Assembly (NCBI GenBank): GCA_963832965.1
Contig: CAWHVW010000002.1
Span: forward strand, 124,001-188,000
Length of the DNA stretch: 64,000 bases
From: CAWACP01 sp963832965
Lineage (GTDB): Bacteria > Acidobacteriota > Terriglobia > Bryobacterales > Bryobacteraceae
Direction: 5' to 3'
A program made the translations under genes and the position numbers. The notes beneath the pieces are model-generated. The model was not told the origin of the DNA, made no database searches, and worked only from the letters and a program-made list of their open reading frames with translations. Shown here in pieces: positions 51,114 to 60,606 of this stretch (its first letter is position 1; the number at the start of each line of letters is the position of its first letter).

Positions 51114-52118
51114 ATGCCCGAGCCACCCCGGCGAGGAATTGCGCAAAAGTTTCTCTTCGTCGCCACGAATGTCATCGCGTTGATCTGTTTCGCCTGGGTG
51201 CTGGCCGGTACCGACTGGAAGGCGCTCGGCGATAACCTCCGTCACCTGCACTGGTGGTGGATCGTTCTGTCGGTGGTCTCCAACCTCCTCGTCTACCTGT
51301 TGCAGGGCTGGCGCTGGTGCCTGGTCCTTGAGCCGGTGGCGCCCATTCCGTTCTGGCAATCCGTCCGCGCCATCTACGTGGGCCTGTTCGCCAACGAAAC
51401 CTTGCCGTTCAAGGCGGGCGAGATCATTCGCTGCTTTCTGCTGGGACGGTGGAACGACATTCCCATATCGGTGACGCTCGCTTCCGCCCTGATCGAGCGA
51501 ATCTTCGACGGCTTCTGGCTGCTCGCCTGCCTCGCCCTGGCGATGCAGTTCACGCCGCACGTGCATCCCTTCATTCAGCGCACTGGCGCATTCCTTGCCG
51601 TGCTGGTGGTGGTGTGCGCCGCATTTCTGGGCGTGGCCATGTATTGGAAGAAGGAGGCGCTGGACGCGGTCGCCAGTACTCCATGGCTCGGCTGGGCGCA
51701 CGTGCTGATCAAAGATCTGCACCAGATTGGGCGCTCTCGTTACCTGTATTTGGCATGGATGGTGAGCCTGCCTTATCTGCTCCTGGAGGTCCTTCCCATC
51801 TACGCGCTGATGCGCGCTTTCGGCCCGCTGTCGAGTCTGTCGATAAAGGTGGCGTTCGTGTTGATGGTGTTCCTGCGGCTGGGCTCGGCGGTGCCTCAGG
51901 CGCCCAGCAACATCGGCTTCTTCCACTTCGCGGCCGCCAGAACGCTGGAGATGTTCGCGGTGGCGCGCGGCATGGCCTATGGTTTCGCCGTCCTGCTGTG
52001 GGCCGGTATTACGCTGCCGTTGCTGGTGGTGGGCTTCTTCGCGGTGGGAGTGACGGAAATCAGGATGAGCGAACTGCAGCAGCACGCCAGCGATGCGGCG
52101 AATGAACGGAACCGGTGA
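51114..52118 (+). CDS. Lysylphosphatidylglycerol synthase-like / UPF0104 membrane protein
   Basis: The 334-residue protein has about eight membrane helices in the pattern of the LPG_synthase_TM family: FVATNVIALICFAWVLAGTDW, WWWIVLSVVSNLLVYLLQGW, the conserved NETLPFKAGEIIRCFLLGRW and later QAPSNIGFFHFAAARTLEMF with the PxNxG-type motif. Members flip or modify lipids, and MprF carries such a domain, but this protein lacks the synthetase half. The role is envelope lipid or glycan transport by inference. The next gene starts 18 bases after its stop. Confidence 0.85.
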   Translation: MPEPPRRGIAQKFLFVATNVIALICFAWVLAGTDWKALGDNLRHLHWWWIVLSVVSNLLVYLLQGWRWCLVLEPVAPIPFWQSVRAIYVGLFANETLPFKAGEIIRCFLLGRWNDIPISVTLASALIERIFDGFWLLACLALAMQFTPHVHPFIQRTGAFLAVLVVVCAAFLGVAMYWKKEALDAVASTPWLGWAHVLIKDLHQIGRSRYLYLAWMVSLPYLLLEVLPIYALMRAFGPLSSLSIKVAFVLMVFLRLGSAVPQAPSNIGFFHFAAARTLEMFAVARGMAYGFAVLLWAGITLPLLVVGFFAVGVTEIRMSELQQHASDAANERNR

Positions 52119-52136
52119 TATGCTGGCGGCATCGGC

Positions 52137-53876
52137 ATGCGACGGTTGGTAATTCCTCTCTTATTCGTCGTCATTTCGGGAATGCCCGCGCGCGCCGCCG
52201 AGCAGTGGCTGCGGATTACGTCTCCGCATTTCGAGATGCTGACCACGGCCGGCGAGAAGAAGGGGCGGGAGGGAGTCCTCTACTTCGAGACCGTGCGCCA
52301 GTTCTTCATTGACGGTGGGCTGGCCGCCAACGTGCCGGGCAAGCGCGTGCGCATTGTGGCGTTCCGCGGCGACAAGGAGTTCCGTCCTTACGCGCCCAAC
52401 GAAGTCGCCACCGCATTCTACGCGGGCGGCGCGGGGACGGACAACGATTACATTGTCCTGAGCCAGATCGGTTTCGAATATTATCCGATTGCGGTCCACG
52501 AATACACACATCTGGTTTTCCGTCATAGCTCGGCCAATCTGCCCGTGTGGCTGAACGAAGGCATGGCCGAGCTGTTCTCCACGCTCAAGCCCGATGGCAA
52601 GAAAGTGGCGGTGGGGGATCTCATCCCCGGCCGCCTCATGGAGGCTCGCGAGAACCGGCTGATCGACCTGGATACTTTGTTTGCGGTGAACAACGATTCC
52701 AAACTCTATAACGAACGCACCCATGCCGGAATGTTCTATTCGGAAAGCTGGGCTCTGGTGCACATGCTGTTTCTCAGCTCCGAGTACCGGCCGCACTTCC
52801 TGGTTTTCTGGAAGCTGGTGACGTCCGGCCAGCCTGCCGCGCAGGCCTTGCAGCAGGCCTTCGGCAAGAGCGTGGCCGAGGCACAGAAGGATCTGACCCA
52901 TTACATCGATAACGGCCCGACCCATTTCCTGTTATTCGCGATGCAGCTCGATAAGAGCGTCGAGGACGCCGACGTCCAGCCCAGCTCGACATTTGACGCG
53001 GATCTGGAACTCGCCGAGATCATGTCCTCGTCCCAGCGGCAGGCCGCGGCGGGAAGGCAAATGCTGGAGCGGCTGATGACGGAGCAGCCACAGCGTCCGG
53101 AACCGCCCGCGCTGCTCGCGGAACTGTCGCTCCGCGAGGGGCATCGGGATGAGGCCATTCGCGATTACGCGAAAGCGGTCGAACTGGGCAGCACCAATCC
53201 GGAGATGTACGTTCGCTACGCGTTGTTGCTCTGGAATCGCCACGACAACAATGACACCGTGGTGAAGGCCCTGCAGAAAGCGGTCGAGCTGAAGCCGGAT
53301 TATCCGGAGGCGCAGATGCGTCTCGGCTTTGCCCTGATGGATCACGGCGACTATAAACAGGCTCTGGCGCAACTCGCGCTGCTGAGGGGCATCAAAGCGC
53401 AGGATGAGTTTTCGTATTTCAACGCGGTCGCCTATGCCAACTACCGCCTCGGCAATGAAGCCCAGGCCAGGGCGGCGCTGGCAAAGGCCAAACAGTGGGC
53501 GAAGGAGCCCGCCGACGTGATGGCCGTCGATCAGTTGAGCGACGCTCTGGATAGCCGGCACCCGGATTCACCGCGCGCGCAGACCGGTACCGCCGAAACC
53601 GTGATCATTCCGGCGCAACTCCCGCGCATGGCGGGAACCATGGATACCCTTGAGTGCGGCCAAACACACGCCCGGCTGGCCATTGTGGCCAACGGCAAAA
53701 CAGTCTGGTTCCTGCTGGACGATCCCGGTTCCGTTCGCCTGACCAACGCGGGCACGGGAGCAATGGATTTTACCTGCGGTAAACAAGCGGCGCGGGCGGT
53801 GGTGATCGAATACAGAGACCATCCGGACAGCGAAACGAAAACGATTGGCGTGGTGCGCGGGATCGACTTCCAATAG
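52137..53876 (+). CDS. Secreted gluzincin-like peptidase with TPR repeats (DUF1570-like)
   Basis: The 579-residue protein begins with a signal peptide (MRRLVIPLLFVVISGMPARA). The N-terminal half holds a metallopeptidase motif HExxH (AVHEYTHLVFRHSS) with the third ligand Glu about 20 residues on (LPVWLNEGMAELFS). TPR units follow at about 320-470 (EAIRDYAKAVELGSTNPEMY, VVKALQKAVELKPDYPEAQM, EAQARAALAKAKQW). A C-terminal domain of about 100 residues has two cysteines (LECGQTHARLAIVANGK, FTCGKQAARAVVIEY). It probably cleaves periplasmic or extracellular proteins; the target is unknown. Confidence 0.82.
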   Translation: MRRLVIPLLFVVISGMPARAAEQWLRITSPHFEMLTTAGEKKGREGVLYFETVRQFFIDGGLAANVPGKRVRIVAFRGDKEFRPYAPNEVATAFYAGGAGTDNDYIVLSQIGFEYYPIAVHEYTHLVFRHSSANLPVWLNEGMAELFSTLKPDGKKVAVGDLIPGRLMEARENRLIDLDTLFAVNNDSKLYNERTHAGMFYSESWALVHMLFLSSEYRPHFLVFWKLVTSGQPAAQALQQAFGKSVAEAQKDLTHYIDNGPTHFLLFAMQLDKSVEDADVQPSSTFDADLELAEIMSSSQRQAAAGRQMLERLMTEQPQRPEPPALLAELSLREGHRDEAIRDYAKAVELGSTNPEMYVRYALLLWNRHDNNDTVVKALQKAVELKPDYPEAQMRLGFALMDHGDYKQALAQLALLRGIKAQDEFSYFNAVAYANYRLGNEAQARAALAKAKQWAKEPADVMAVDQLSDALDSRHPDSPRAQTGTAETVIIPAQLPRMAGTMDTLECGQTHARLAIVANGKTVWFLLDDPGSVRLTNAGTGAMDFTCGKQAARAVVIEYRDHPDSETKTIGVVRGIDFQ

Positions 53877-53885
53877 ACCGCCGGC

Positions 53886-54305
53886 CTACTTCTGCGCGGA
53901 AGGCTGGGCCTTGCGTTCCAGCTCGAAATTCCGCACCGCGGGCTTGCGCGTATCGTACTGGGTGACCCGCTTCGTCACCGGACCATCGAAACCCTCGTGG
54001 CTCGCCGACAGCTCGTAGTCGATATCCATATTGAGGTCGTAGAAGATGTAGGAGCCGTCGTCCTTGGTCTGGGTGTTAACTACTTCACCGGTTTTCAGGT
54101 CCTTGAGCCGCACCGAAGCCCCCTCGATGGCGCCGCCGTTGGTGTCTTCCACCTTGCCTTTGAGGTCGCGCAGTCGCGATTTGTTCGGCTTCTCCTCCGG
54201 CTGCAGGATTGCGTGCGATGGTTCGCCGGGGTTAGGCGCCTCCTGCGCCAGCGCCGCGCCAGACAGGGCGAAAAGAAGAACAGGAAGCAGCTTCGCGGGT
54301 TTCAT
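53886..54305 (-). CDS. Secreted carboxypeptidase-regulatory-like (CNA-B type) protein
   Basis: The 139-residue protein has a signal peptide (MKPAKLLPVLLFALSGAALA) and one Ig-like carboxypeptidase regulatory domain: LKGKVEDTNGGAIEGASVRL, KDDGSYIFYDLNMDIDYELSA and FELERKAQP. In Acidobacteria this domain normally fronts large TonB-dependent outer-membrane proteins; here it stands alone. ATG 54305 has GGAGG 9 bases upstream, a clear ribosome site. It ends 10 bases from the convergent peptidase gene. Confidence 0.85.
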   Translation of the reverse strand: MKPAKLLPVLLFALSGAALAQEAPNPGEPSHAILQPEEKPNKSRLRDLKGKVEDTNGGAIEGASVRLKDLKTGEVVNTQTKDDGSYIFYDLNMDIDYELSASHEGFDGPVTKRVTQYDTRKPAVRNFELERKAQPSAQK

Positions 54306-54335
54306 GATGGCCGACCTCCTCCAAGCATAGACCAC

Positions 54336-54358
54336 GTGGGGCAGGGCCGTGCCCTGCC
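54336..54358. repeat. Palindrome family 1 copy
   Basis: GGCAGGGC-CGT-GCCCTGCC with GTGG before it, between the divergent CNA-B and M28 peptidase genes. Confidence 0.75.
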
Positions 54359-54392
54359 GCGGGGCTTGATCGAATTGCCGTCCGCCGCGTGT

Positions 54393-54398
54393 TATAGT
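54393..54398 (+). promoter_or_regulatory. Extended -10 promoter of the M28 peptidase gene
   Basis: TATAGT preceded by TG and one base (TGTTATAGT) is a perfect extended -10 layout. The GTG start at 54409 is 10 bases downstream, leaving a leader of about 4 bases. Confidence 0.6.
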
Positions 54399-54408
54399 TT
54401 CCGGTACT

Positions 54409-55752
54409 GTGCGCACTCCGGTTCTTTCATCGCTGCTGCTCATACCGGCGATGCTGGCGGGGCAGCCTGCGCCGGCCGTCGATTCCCAGGTGAAAACCAT
54501 CGTGGACGCCGTCTCCCAGGACCGCATCACCGCAACCCTGCAGCGTCTGGAAGCGTTCGGCACGCGCGGCTCGCTTACTTCGGTGAGCGACCCCGAGCAC
54601 GGCGTGGGCGCGGCGCGCCGCTGGATTTACGAACAGTTCCGGGGCTGCAGTCCGCGGCTGCAGATTCGCTATGACACCTGGCACGTCCGCAAGCAGGGCC
54701 GCGATGGTGCGCGATACGGATTTTGTCAACGTGGTGGCGGTTCTGCCGGGCACGCTCCATCCGGACCACCAGTTCCTCATCACCGCGCACTACGATTCGC
54801 TGGCGCTGGTGTGGGACAAGCCGGAGGATGCTGGAGACATTGGCGCGGTGGACTGGGTGAAGACGGCGGATTCGCCCATCGCGCCCGGCGTTTCCGACGA
54901 TGGCAGCGGCGTGGCGGCCGTGCTGGAACTGGCCCGCATCATGAGCCAGCATGAGTTTCCCAACACCCTCGTCTTCATTGCTTTTGCCGGCGAGGAGCAG
55001 GGGCTCATTGGCAGCACGCTCTACGCGCAGCAGGCTCGCAAGGACGGCGTGAAGATCGACGGCGTGTTGAACAACGACATCATCGGAACCGACGTGGCCG
55101 GCGACGGACGGCGCAACAATCGCGCGGTGAACGTCTACTCCGGCGACCCGAACGACTCCCCCTCGCGCACGCTGGCCCGCTACGTGAAATCCTCCGCGGA
55201 GCGCTATTTCCCGGAGATGAAGGTGAATCTGGTGTTCCGTGACGACCGTTTTGGACGCGGCGGGGATCACACGCCGTTCGACCGTGCCGGCTATGCGGCC
55301 GTGCGCCTGACCACCACCACCGAGGATTACTCGCATCAGCACAACCCCACCGACACCTTCGCGAACGCCTCGCCGTCCTACGCCACGCTGGTGACCCGGG
55401 TGAACGCCGCGGCGCTGGCCAGTCTGGGAATGGCGCCACTCGCGCCAGTGGTGTCGCGAATTCCCGTGGAAAATCCGGCTACGACGCGGTGCTGCGCTGG
55501 TCTCCGCCGGAAGGCGCGTCCGATGTGGCCGGCTACGTGGTGGTGATGCGCTCCACAACATCGCCCGACTGGGAGAAGGCCAGGCAGGTTGGCAGCGCGT
55601 CCGAATACACGCTGCCCAACGTCTCCATCGACGACGTGGTGTTTGGAGTGAAAGCGGTGGGCAAGGACGGCGACGAGAGCCTGGTGGCGCCATGGATCAT
55701 GGTGGCGCACCCCAGCGAAAAGATCGAGACCAACCAGGAACTCTTGCGGTAA
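54409..55752 (+). pseudogene. M28 family metallopeptidase, reading frame broken twice
   Basis: Joined across two frame changes, the product is a secreted M28 zinc aminopeptidase of about 445 residues: signal peptide (VRTPVLSSLLLIPAMLAG), FLITAHYDSLALVW, PGVSDDGSGVAAVLELARI, AFAGEEQGLIGSTLYA, NNDIIGTDVAG and GGDHTPFDRAGYAAVRLT, then a C-terminal fibronectin-like part (VLRWSPPEGASDVAGYVVVM). The first break is near 54700; the second is near 55478, where one G appears lost in CCGGCTAC. All zinc and catalytic motifs lie in the long middle frame. Either a young pseudogene or sequence error; neighbouring genes show the same problem. Confidence 0.72.
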
Positions 55753-55802
55753 AAGCCGGCGCGTCCAGGACCCGAGCTACAATTCTAAGTGCCCGCGGTG
55801 CG

Positions 55803-57609
55803 TTGGGGAGGCCTCTAATTCCTGCACGAATTCTTATCGTCGAAGACGAGCGGATAACCGGCGAGGATCTGCGCGATATTCTGACGGAACTCGGCTACGT
55901 GGTGGTTGACGTGGTTTCCAGCGGCGCGGACGCCATGCTCATCGCCAGGGACAACGCGCCCGATCTCGCGCTCATGGATATCCGCATTAAAGGGGACATG
56001 GACGGCACCGAGGTGGCGCGGCAGTTGCGCAGCCGCTTCAACATCCCGGTGATCTACCTGACCGCGCATGCCGACAACGAGACGCTGGAGCGCGCCAAAC
56101 TGGCCCAGCCGCTGGGATACATCACCAAGCCGTTCCAGGAAGCCGAGCTTCACGCCAACATCGAAATGGCGTTGTTCAAACACGCCGAGGATCTGAAGGC
56201 GCTGGAGCGCGAGGAGTGGTTGAACTCCACGTTACGCGCGCTCGGCCAGGGCGTGATCTCGGTGGACAAAACCGGCGCGGTGATGCTGCTCAACGCCGCC
56301 GCGGAGGCGTGGACCGGCTGGTCCGCCGCCGACGCGCGTGGAAAAACTGTTCACGACGTGCTGCTGCTGGTGGACAGCGCATCCGGCCAGCGGGTGATGG
56401 CCGCGCTGGAAAGCGTCCTTCAGGAAGGCGCGATGGGGGACCTTGGCTCCGGCGGGTTGCTGGTTGCAAAGAGCGGCGAACGGCGCGCCGTGGAAGGCAG
56501 CATCGCGCCCATGCGCGGCCATGAAGGGGACATATCCGGAGCGGTGATCGTGTTCGGTGGCGCGGGCACGGCGTCCGCGGCGCCGCCCGGATCGGGAGAC
56601 CCCGCGAAAGAAGACGAGGATGGGATCTCCATCGGCGATTTCAAGATGGTTGCGTCTTCTCCGAAGATGAAGGCGGTGCTGCGATTCGCGCGACGCGTGG
56701 CCGAGAGCGAGGCTTCCACCATCCTGATTGAGGGCGAAAGCGGAACCGGCAAGGACGTGATCGCGCAGTTCATTCACCACTTCGGCAATCGCCGCAAGGG
56801 GCCCTTCGTGTCGCTCAATTGCGCGGCCATTCCGGACACTCTGATCGAAAGCGAATTGTTCGGGTATGAGAAGGGCGCGTTCACCGATGCGCGCGCGGCC
56901 AAGGCGGGAATTTTGGAGATCGCTACGGGCGGCACGATTTTTCTCGACGAGATTGGTGAGATGCCGGTGCAGTTGCAGGCCAAGCTGCTGCGCGTTCTGG
57001 AGGAGCAAACGTTCCGCCGGCTGGGCGGCGTGCGCGACACCCACGTGGACCTGCGGGTGATGGCCGCCACCAACCGGACGCTGGTGGAAGCCATCGACCA
57101 GGGGCGATTCCGCCTGGACCTCTTACTACCGCCTCAACGTGATTCAGGTGTGGATTCCGCCGCTTCGCGAGAGGAGCGAGGACATTCTTCCGCTCGCGCG
57201 GTACTTCAACGCGTTTGTACAGCGCGCGCTTCCGCCGCAATTTCGAGGGGCTGTCGCGGGGAGCGGAAGCGGCGCTGCTGGCGTACCAATGGCCGGGCAA
57301 CGTGCGCGAGCTGCGCAACATCATGGAGCGCGCCACGCTGCTGGAAGAAACAGCCTGGATACAGGACACCAGCCTGCAGCTGGAGGTGCGCGGGCAACAG
57401 GCGGAGGAGCCGGCCCCGCCACGCGTACCGCCCGGCGCCACGCTGGAAGAGACGGAACGGAGCATGCTGCTGCATGCGCTGGAGACTTGGTATTGGAACC
57501 AGACGCGGGCCGCCGCCGCTCTGGGAATCAGCCGCGACGCGCTCCGCTACAAGGTGAAGAAGTTCAATCTGAAGCCGCGCGGCCGGAGTCGAAGCAGGAA
57601 AGCGCCTGA
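55803..57609 (+). pseudogene. Sigma54-dependent response regulator (NtrC type), reading frame broken
   Basis: Assembled across frames it has a receiver domain (RILIVEDERITGEDL, phospho-Asp in DLALMDIRIKG), a PAS domain (about residues 145-240), the AAA+ sigma54 domain (EGESGTGKDVIAQF, LFGYEKGAFTDARAA, IFLDEIGEMP, WPGNVRELRNIME) and a Fis-type helix-turn-helix (RAAAALGISRDALRYKVKKF). GAFTDA replaces GAFTGA. Breaks lie near 57124 (extra T in CTCTTACTAC), near 57220 and possibly near 57575. TTG 55803 is one start option; GGGGAGG lies 6 bases before a non-standard ATT at 55818. TACAAT at 55778 is a promoter candidate. No histidine kinase is adjacent. Confidence 0.72.
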
Positions 57610-59030
57610 GGGCAGTTCAGGTCCATGTGGAGCAGGGCCATGCCCTGCTGGTCACCTGGCGATGCGAAGGTCGTCCAGGGTTGCGCGTCCAGATCTCGCA
57701 GGATATTCCGCTGCCAGGCAAATTGCGGGTGATTGGTCAGGTGTTGTGCCGCGCGGAAGTCAAGACCGCAGGCATGGCCCATCGCCGCGGTGAGCGACAT
57801 CCGCAGCGCCATCGCCGCGTCGGTGGCCTTGTTCTGCGCGGCGCCGGCCGGGCCGTAGGCCGGCTGCCAGGGGCTCGCTCCGCGCGTGGAGAGATCGATG
57901 TGGCCGCAGAGGGTCCGTTCGCTCGGCGCGTTCACGTGGTCGAAAGTGTCGTAATGGTCGCCGAGGAAGCGTTGCGCCGTCGCCAGATCGATGCGGCCCT
58001 TGTTCTCGCTCATAAGCTGAATCCAGCGCGCGTGCCGGGCGTTCTCGCTGATGCGCTTGTCGGCCGCTCGAAAATCGGTCTCGTCGCGAATCAGATCGGG
58101 ATTGGCCGGAAAGTTGGAACCGACGAAGTAGCCATCCTTCGAGCGCTGAAGCGTGACGTGTTTCAGCCCCAGCTCGAGGCTGCCGATCTCATTCGCGCGC
58201 ATGTCGGCGATGAGCCAGGTATTCGCGTAAGCGCCGTTGTTACCCTCTTTCATGATGGCCGCGAACTCGCCGATGTTCGTGGCGTACTGCATGGCCTTGC
58301 GCGCCCGCACAAACTCCGGGATGCCGCCGGATCGAATCCGGAGAAATGGCTGATAGTGGTCTCGGTGATCACCATGCCCGCGTCATTCATGCCGAAATCG
58401 TCGCCGCTGTCGATCAGTCCCGGCGCGCCGTCCATCAGAATACGATGCCCGGCGGCGGGAACAACGTCAAAGATGATGTTCCAGCGGGCGCCGGCGTAGT
58501 ATTCGATCCAGTTGTTGTGCGCGATCACCGGCCGGCCGTCGCGCGTGTAACTTCCAGTGGCCACGAAGGCGCTGCAACGTTCGGGAACCGGGCGCGCGGC
58601 GGCGCCGACCAGGGGTTGTTGTTTGTCGTACCAGTTGGTGTAGTAGGGCGACAGCTCCGGCCACGCATTGAGAATCACCAGATCGATCAGGTCGACGCTG
58701 GCCCCGTGGGCATGCAGCCCGTCGACGATTCCCTGCAGCTCCTCGCGATACTGCGGCTCGATATGCGGCAGGAAAACGGTCTCGGCGGCGTGGCGGTAGA
58801 AGGCCCAGTTCTTGCTGGAATCGTGCAGCAACGAAACCTTCGCGACGCCCAGGAAATCCTGAATTTCCGGAGCGAGCAGGTACCCATGCTGAAAACCGAT
58901 CTGCGCCGGCTGACCTTGCAGGTGAACGAAGATCCAGCCGTTCTTCTGGGGCCGGCGGAAGGAGCCTTGCAATGGGTGCCGGCGGCGAGAGTGAAGGGTC
59001 AGAAGAAAACCCGAGCGCGGCCTTGACCAT
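57564..59030 (-). pseudogene. C45-type Ntn-hydrolase (acyltransferase/amidase-like), reading frame broken
   Basis: The pieces join into a secreted protein of about 485 residues: GSFRRPQKNGWIFVHLQG, IGFQHGYLLAPEIQDFL, and the C45 nucleophile region with Cys in ERCSAFVATGSYTRDGRP and HNNWIEYYAGARWN. Then GLIDSGDDFGMNDAGMVITE, and in another frame YATNIGEFAAIMKEGNNGAY and FLGDHYDTFDHVNAPSERTL. The family cleaves itself to expose an N-terminal Cys and hydrolyses linear amides. One break is near 58318 (a G lost after GATCCGG), another near 59004 in a T run next to the signal peptide. ATG 59030 lies 9 bases after TATCCT. The 3' end reads through a palindrome copy. Confidence 0.68.
57627..57651. repeat. 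Palindrome family 1 copy in the overlap of two gene ends
   Basis: AGCAGGGC-CAT-GCCCTGCT with GTGG before it. The outer pair is A-T instead of G-C, another compensatory change. It lies in the C45 gene's frame, encoding QQGMALLH near its C-terminus. Confidence 0.75.
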
Positions 59031-59039
59031 ATGAGTTGC

Positions 59040-59045
59040 AGGATA
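59040..59045 (-). promoter_or_regulatory. Candidate -10 element of the C45 hydrolase gene
   Basis: TATCCT on the minus strand, 9 bases before ATG 59030. Confidence 0.35.
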
Positions 59046-59247
59046 GCAGGCTTGCGCGTAGACGCTGCGCCACGTATTAGGCATGGCCGTGTCCGGCCAC
59101 CGAACCAAATGAAAACCGACGACAACGTGCGAAGGGATCATTGACGACGAGTGGGACAGCGCGGCGCGACCGGCCCGCCGCTTTTCCCCCGGCGCGGCTG
59201 TCGCGGCCGATGTCCTGCCAAGCGGAGACCAAGGTCCCTTAGCTTTT

Positions 59248-59272
59248 CGAGGGTTACTGCCCTCGATAAAAT
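59248..59272 (+). promoter_or_regulatory. trp cluster promoter with overlapping inverted repeat
   Basis: TAAAAT (59267-59272) lies 6 bases before ATG 59279, so the trp transcript may be leaderless. Just upstream CGAGGG-TTACTG-CCCTCG (59248-59265) is a perfect 6-bp inverted repeat between the expected -35 and -10, a likely operator. With no leader, a classical trp attenuator is ruled out at this start. Confidence 0.55.
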
Positions 59273-59278
59273 TCCTTC

Positions 59279-60001
59279 ATGCTGGACCGCATTATCATTG
59301 ACAAGAAAGCCGAGCTGGCGCAACGAAGAAAGACCGTCGCGATTTTGCGCGGGCACTGGCCACGCATCCGCCGTCAATCATCGCCGAGATCAAGAAGGCA
59401 TCGCCGAGCCGAGGGTTGATCGCGGCCGATTTCGACCCTCCGCGGATTGCGCGCGCATACGAAGCCGGCGGGGCCGCGGCGATTTCGGTGCTGACGGATA
59501 AGAAACATTTCCAGGGGAGCCTGGCCGATCTCGAAGCGGCGCGCTCCGCTATACGGTTGCCGGTTTTGCGCAAAGACTTTACGCATCGATCCGATTCATG
59601 TCCTCGAAGCGGCGGCGCATGATGCCGATGCGATTCTGCTGATCGCCGCCGTTCTCGGCGATCGCGAATTGCGCGACTACCGCGAGCTGGCCGCCAGCCA
59701 CGGCATGGCCGCGTTGGTGGAAGTGCATGATGGCGAGGAACTGAAGCGCGCGGTGGCGTCGGGAGCGGAGATCATCGGCGTGAATAACCGCGATCTGCGC
59801 ACATTCGAAGTGCGGCTGGAGACGGCGTTGGAGCTCGCTGGCGACATGCCGGAGCAAGCGATTCGCGTGGCCGAGAGCGGCATCCGCACCGCCGCCGACG
59901 TGCGCCGGCTATGCGCTGCCGGTTATCACGCGTGTCTGGTGGGCGAGCACCTGATGACGGCGGAGGATCCCGCGGCGGCGGTGAGGGCGTTGCTGGGATG
60001 A
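59279..60001 (+). pseudogene. trpC: Indole-3-glycerol phosphate synthase TrpC, reading frame broken
   Basis: TrpC closes the indole ring in tryptophan synthesis. Pieces in order: MLDRIIIDKKAELAQRR, then PSIIAEIKKASPSRGLI, ISVLTDKKHFQGSL and LPVLRKDF in a second frame, and IDPIHVLEAAAHDADAILLI, GVNNRDLRTFEV and IRVAESGIRTAADVR back in the first. Breaks lie near 59330 and near 59584, where an extra C appears in ACGCATCGAT. All catalytic residues (Lys of EIKKASPS, Lys of LRKDF, Glu of VAESG) are present. The N-terminal helix region seems about 20 residues short. Because the following trp genes are intact, a sequence error is at least as likely as a true pseudogene. Confidence 0.8.
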
Positions 60002-60606
60002 TGGTGAAGATCTGCGGCATCACCCGCGCCGAGGACGCGCTGGCGGCGGTGGAAGCGGGGGCCTCCGCGCTCGGCTTCAACTTCTATGCGGCAAGCCCGC
60101 GTTATCTGACTCCGTCAGCGGCGGCCGCGATCACCGCGCAATTGCCCGCGGGCGTTATCAAGGTTGGTGTTTTCGTGGATGAGGCGCCGGCGTCCATCGC
60201 CGCCATCGCGCGCGCCGTGCAGCTCGACGTGCTCCAGTTGCATGGTGGGGAAGCCCCCGCCGGATGGCGCTATTGGCGCGCCTGCCGCGTGAACGCCGAT
60301 GAAGTGCTGGACCTCGAAAGCGCCGCCGCAGCCGAAGCGATTCTGCTGGACACCGCCATACCGGGCATGCACGGAGGCACGGGCCGGAGCTTCGCGTGGC
60401 CGCTGGCGCGGATTGGCGGCTGGCGGGTGATCGTCGCCGGAGGTTTGGATGCCGGCAATGTGAGAGACGCCATTCGCGCCGCCCATCCCTGGGGCGTGGA
60501 CGCGTGTTCCCGCATCGAATCCACTCCCGGAAGGAAAGATCTTACGAAAATGACGGACTTCATCCAGGCTGCGCTGGCCGAGGCTGCGCTGGTGGAAGAA
60601 ACATGA
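59998..60606 (+). CDS. trpF: Phosphoribosylanthranilate isomerase TrpF
   Basis: TrpF converts phosphoribosylanthranilate to the open-chain ketone, the step before TrpC. The 202-residue barrel shows VKICGITRAEDALAA with the catalytic Cys, GFNFYAASPRYL, VGVFVDEAPASI, LDVLQLHGGE, the catalytic Asp in AILLDTAIPGMHGGTG and VIVAGGLDAGNV. The phosphate-binding end VDACSRIESTPGRKD is conserved. ATG 59998 overlaps the trpC stop (ATGA); ATG 60001 is equally possible. Its stop overlaps the trpB ATG by 4 bases. Confidence 0.94.
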   Translation: MMVKICGITRAEDALAAVEAGASALGFNFYAASPRYLTPSAAAAITAQLPAGVIKVGVFVDEAPASIAAIARAVQLDVLQLHGGEAPAGWRYWRACRVNADEVLDLESAAAAEAILLDTAIPGMHGGTGRSFAWPLARIGGWRVIVAGGLDAGNVRDAIRAAHPWGVDACSRIESTPGRKDLTKMTDFIQAALAEAALVEET

